From: JAUILH01 sp964230215
GTDB lineage: Bacteria; Bacteroidota; Bacteroidia; Flavobacteriales_D; JAUILH01
Assembly: GCA_964230215.1 (NCBI GenBank)
Contig: CAXRGQ010000016.1
Coordinates: 738,598 to 802,597, forward strand
Direction: 5' to 3'
Length of the DNA: 64,000 nt
The stretch's first letter is position 1, and each line of letters starts with the position of its first letter. Under the pieces are notes generated by a model, which was given only the letters and a program-made list of their open reading frames with translations, had not been told where the DNA came from and did not search any database. Of the stretch, positions 61,736 to 64,000 are shown piece after piece. A program made the translations under genes and the position numbers.

Positions 61736-63349
61736 TTAGTCATAGAAATTGACAGAAACCCCAAATGTGATTACTCGATCAATTCCAGGCATCCCAACAA
61801 AATCATAATAGCTTCTAGAACTTAGACCTTGGTTAAGATGTAAAACGCCTAGATTCAATCCTATCCCACCAATTTCAGCCTCAATTTTAAAGTCGACATA
61901 GTAATTATCCATTTGAATTGAGCTTCCATCATAATAAACCATATTAATATTTGGTTGGTATGACAATAGCTTATACTTCCCAACATATCTTGGTGATATA
62001 GTGAATTTCATTGGCAATTTATCTTTAAAAAATGATGTAGAAAATGAATAATCTATGCGTCCTAAAACATCCGGATAAGAATAATAGTTTCCTTGGTTTA
62101 TAGCATAACACCCTGAAAGATTCAAACTATGCTTTGCTTTTTTAATCAAATTCAGCTCCCCCCTAATTATACTAATATGATTTAACGTCTTCGATTGTTC
62201 TATCTCGTTAGAACTTGCACTATATACGTACGGATTTAAAACTCCAGAATGATTTATACCAAATCGTACTCTTTTGCTAATATCGTATGCCAATAGACCA
62301 TCCCATCTAGTAATGTTCCGTACGCTATTAGTATAGCTAATATGATTCGAATTGTAATTTGAATAGAATTCGGATTGACTGCCAGAAACAAAGCTTAATC
62401 GTGTTTTAAACTTTGAAGACATTCTAGCACTAACACCATAACTCCAAATAGCATTGATAAAAATACCGTCCTTATAAGTAGAAATCAATCGTAGATTCCA
62501 CCCTGCACTCGTATCTAATAACTCTAATTCTGAATAAGGAATAACTTTTGATGTATCACTATTAAAATTTCTATAATAACTGCGCATTAATCCACTCATA
62601 AAGCTTAATTCCAAACCAAAATTTGTACTTATTCCGAGTGCCACTCTCTCATTACCTTCCTTAAACTCATCAGCAGTAATGCTGCTGTCCAGAATTATTT
62701 CTGAATACAAACTCTCCTGAACATCAAAATCATTATACCTATAGATATATCTAGAAATACCAACTTCCGTCCCAAACCGAATATCACCAGGTAAAAAAAA
62801 TGCTGCACTCCAATCTATCATTTCCGCAGAATTATTTGAGCTATTAGAATTTACCCCATAAAAACTACGATTTACATTATTATCAAATAGTCCTGTATCT
62901 AGGCTAACTCCCCAATTGTTTTCGCGATTCGTTTTTGAATACCGTAACACAGTCACAGCGTTAATACTTGAGTCATTTTGGTGATTGTACGAAAACATCG
63001 CGTTGTCTCGAGAAAATGAATTATTCCTATAATTCGATCCCAATTTTGTTTTATTAACCAATAAATGAATGTTATCGAGATTTGTAAGTTTTTGATCATG
63101 TAACACTTTCAAACTCTGATACTCCTCGGAACCAATACGATAGTTAAATTCTGTCGATATTATTGAGTCTAGTACCGAGTGACGTTCCTTAAGAATGGAT
63201 GAATCAATCCTTGTTATTCGGTCCAAATAATTTTGATAAATCTGTCTATTATCATCAAACATTTTGAATGTCATGTAGTGTTTAGCTGTTTGCGCGCCAA
63301 CAAACAATTGAAACAATATAACCGATAATAACAATAATAACAGTTTCAT
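61736..63349 (-). CDS. Outer-membrane beta-barrel protein
   Basis: 537 residues from ATG 63349; the upstream in-frame TTG at 63358 lies in GACCTTTG. Signal peptide KLLLLLLSVILFQLFVGAQ, then a short helical stretch (DNRQIYQNYLDRITRIDSS). A long run of alternating aromatic/polar strands follows (VTVLRYSKTNRENNWGVSLDTG, FGTEVGISRYIYRY, NIGVYHLNQG-like), ending with VITFGVSVNFYD, a C-terminal aromatic barrel signal. Function unknown. It begins right after the rRNA operon terminator. Confidence 0.75.
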   Translation of the reverse strand: MKLLLLLLSVILFQLFVGAQTAKHYMTFKMFDDNRQIYQNYLDRITRIDSSILKERHSVLDSIISTEFNYRIGSEEYQSLKVLHDQKLTNLDNIHLLVNKTKLGSNYRNNSFSRDNAMFSYNHQNDSSINAVTVLRYSKTNRENNWGVSLDTGLFDNNVNRSFYGVNSNSSNNSAEMIDWSAAFFLPGDIRFGTEVGISRYIYRYNDFDVQESLYSEIILDSSITADEFKEGNERVALGISTNFGLELSFMSGLMRSYYRNFNSDTSKVIPYSELELLDTSAGWNLRLISTYKDGIFINAIWSYGVSARMSSKFKTRLSFVSGSQSEFYSNYNSNHISYTNSVRNITRWDGLLAYDISKRVRFGINHSGVLNPYVYSASSNEIEQSKTLNHISIIRGELNLIKKAKHSLNLSGCYAINQGNYYSYPDVLGRIDYSFSTSFFKDKLPMKFTISPRYVGKYKLLSYQPNINMVYYDGSSIQMDNYYVDFKIEAEIGGIGLNLGVLHLNQGLSSRSYYDFVGMPGIDRVITFGVSVNFYD

Positions 63350-63363
63350 TCTTAACAAAGGTC

Positions 63364-63399
63364 AAAAAAAAAAGCCCTAACTCTTACGAGCTAGGGCTT
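63364..63399 (-). terminator. Intrinsic terminator of the rRNA operon
   Basis: On the minus strand AAGCCCTAGCTC pairs with GAGTTAGGGCTT through a 4-base loop, using one G-U pair that would be an A-C mismatch on the other strand. Ten T follow. It lies just past the 5S 3' end. Confidence 0.9.
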
Positions 63400-63402
63400 A
63401 AA

Positions 63403-63508
63403 AATGGCGACGACATACTCTCCCGCAATAGCAGTACCATCTGCGCTGATGAGCTTAACTTCTCTGTTCGGAATGGTAAGAGGTGGACCTCATCGCAATA
63501 GTCACCTA
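63403..63508 (-). rRNA. rrf: 5S ribosomal RNA
   Basis: The minus strand shows GGTGACTATTGCG near the 5' end, the conserved CCGAACAGAGAAGTTAAGC core, and GGGAGAGTATGTCGTCGCC at the 3' end, which pair as helix I. Length of about 106 is normal. Ends are approximate. Confidence 0.93.
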
Positions 63509-63574
63509 AAGTCTTTGTGTTAAACAACACATAATATCAAAAAGAAATATTGAAAAGTAAGAAGTATTTACCTA

Positions 63575-64000
<426 letters not shown>

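Overview
The window is AT-rich and looks like chromosomal DNA of a Bacteroidota member, probably a marine flavobacterial or cryomorphacean lineage. Several observations support this: the phylum-specific -7 promoter element TAnnTTTG in front of many genes, weak or absent Shine-Dalgarno sequences, family choices typical of the phylum (DUF4783 beside nadC, short CarB, TPR-SpoIIE phosphatases, YfhO, zinc-ligand-poor Tgt), and a 3'-terminal 23S-5S rRNA segment. No phage, IS element, CRISPR array or tRNA was seen.

Layout. 1-6061 (minus): elbB, a methyltransferase and two tandem TPR/SpoIIE phosphatase signalling proteins, the second cut by the window edge. 6062-8802: an intergenic region with a long inverted repeat and a promoter / 14-codon ORF / terminator array, then two exported proteins of unknown role. 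8803-13731 (plus): an outer-membrane protein, a DtxR/MntR-type regulator and a complete MntABCD-type metal ABC importer, with a palindrome over the first start codon. 13784-22694: smpB, a sterol-desaturase-family hydroxylase, a secreted six-repeat tectonin, an aldehyde dehydrogenase, a cobalamin/siderophore-type ABC importer with an AAA ATPase and a 36-residue membrane protein, map, a TerB-like protein and rdgB.

22691-44021 is mainly a surface-glycan region: seven or more glycosyltransferase-type genes, two UDP-GlcNAc 2-epimerases, a pyruvyltransferase, a sulfotransferase, an AsnB amidotransferase, a Wzx-type flippase, an ABC exporter, a polytopic Wzy-like protein and a YfhO protein. It is interrupted by housekeeping genes (rlmH, DUF4783, nadC). 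44066-47484 carries a small membrane protein, carB and rpmH. 47611-53446 holds an ABC exporter, an ABC-2 pair, rsmG, an ECF sigma factor and a GT2. 53516-61732 holds tgt, an LptF/G permease, ispE, accA, a lipoprotein, dnaB and a secreted family usually named asparagine synthetase B. An outer-membrane barrel protein and the 5S/23S end of an rRNA operon (minus strand) close the window.

Main points of the hunt: (i) a recurrent TAnnTTTG-N4-6-ATG arrangement implying leaderless mRNAs and correcting many start codons; (ii) a perfect 12-bp-arm palindrome covering the -7 element and start codon of nadC; (iii) a palindrome on the start of the metal-uptake operon; (iv) an attenuator-like leader at 6287-6400; (v) an ABC exporter whose conserved N-terminus has no ordinary start codon; (vi) unannotated small genes (rpmH, a 36-aa membrane protein). 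All functional assignments rest on reading sequence motifs; no database search was run.
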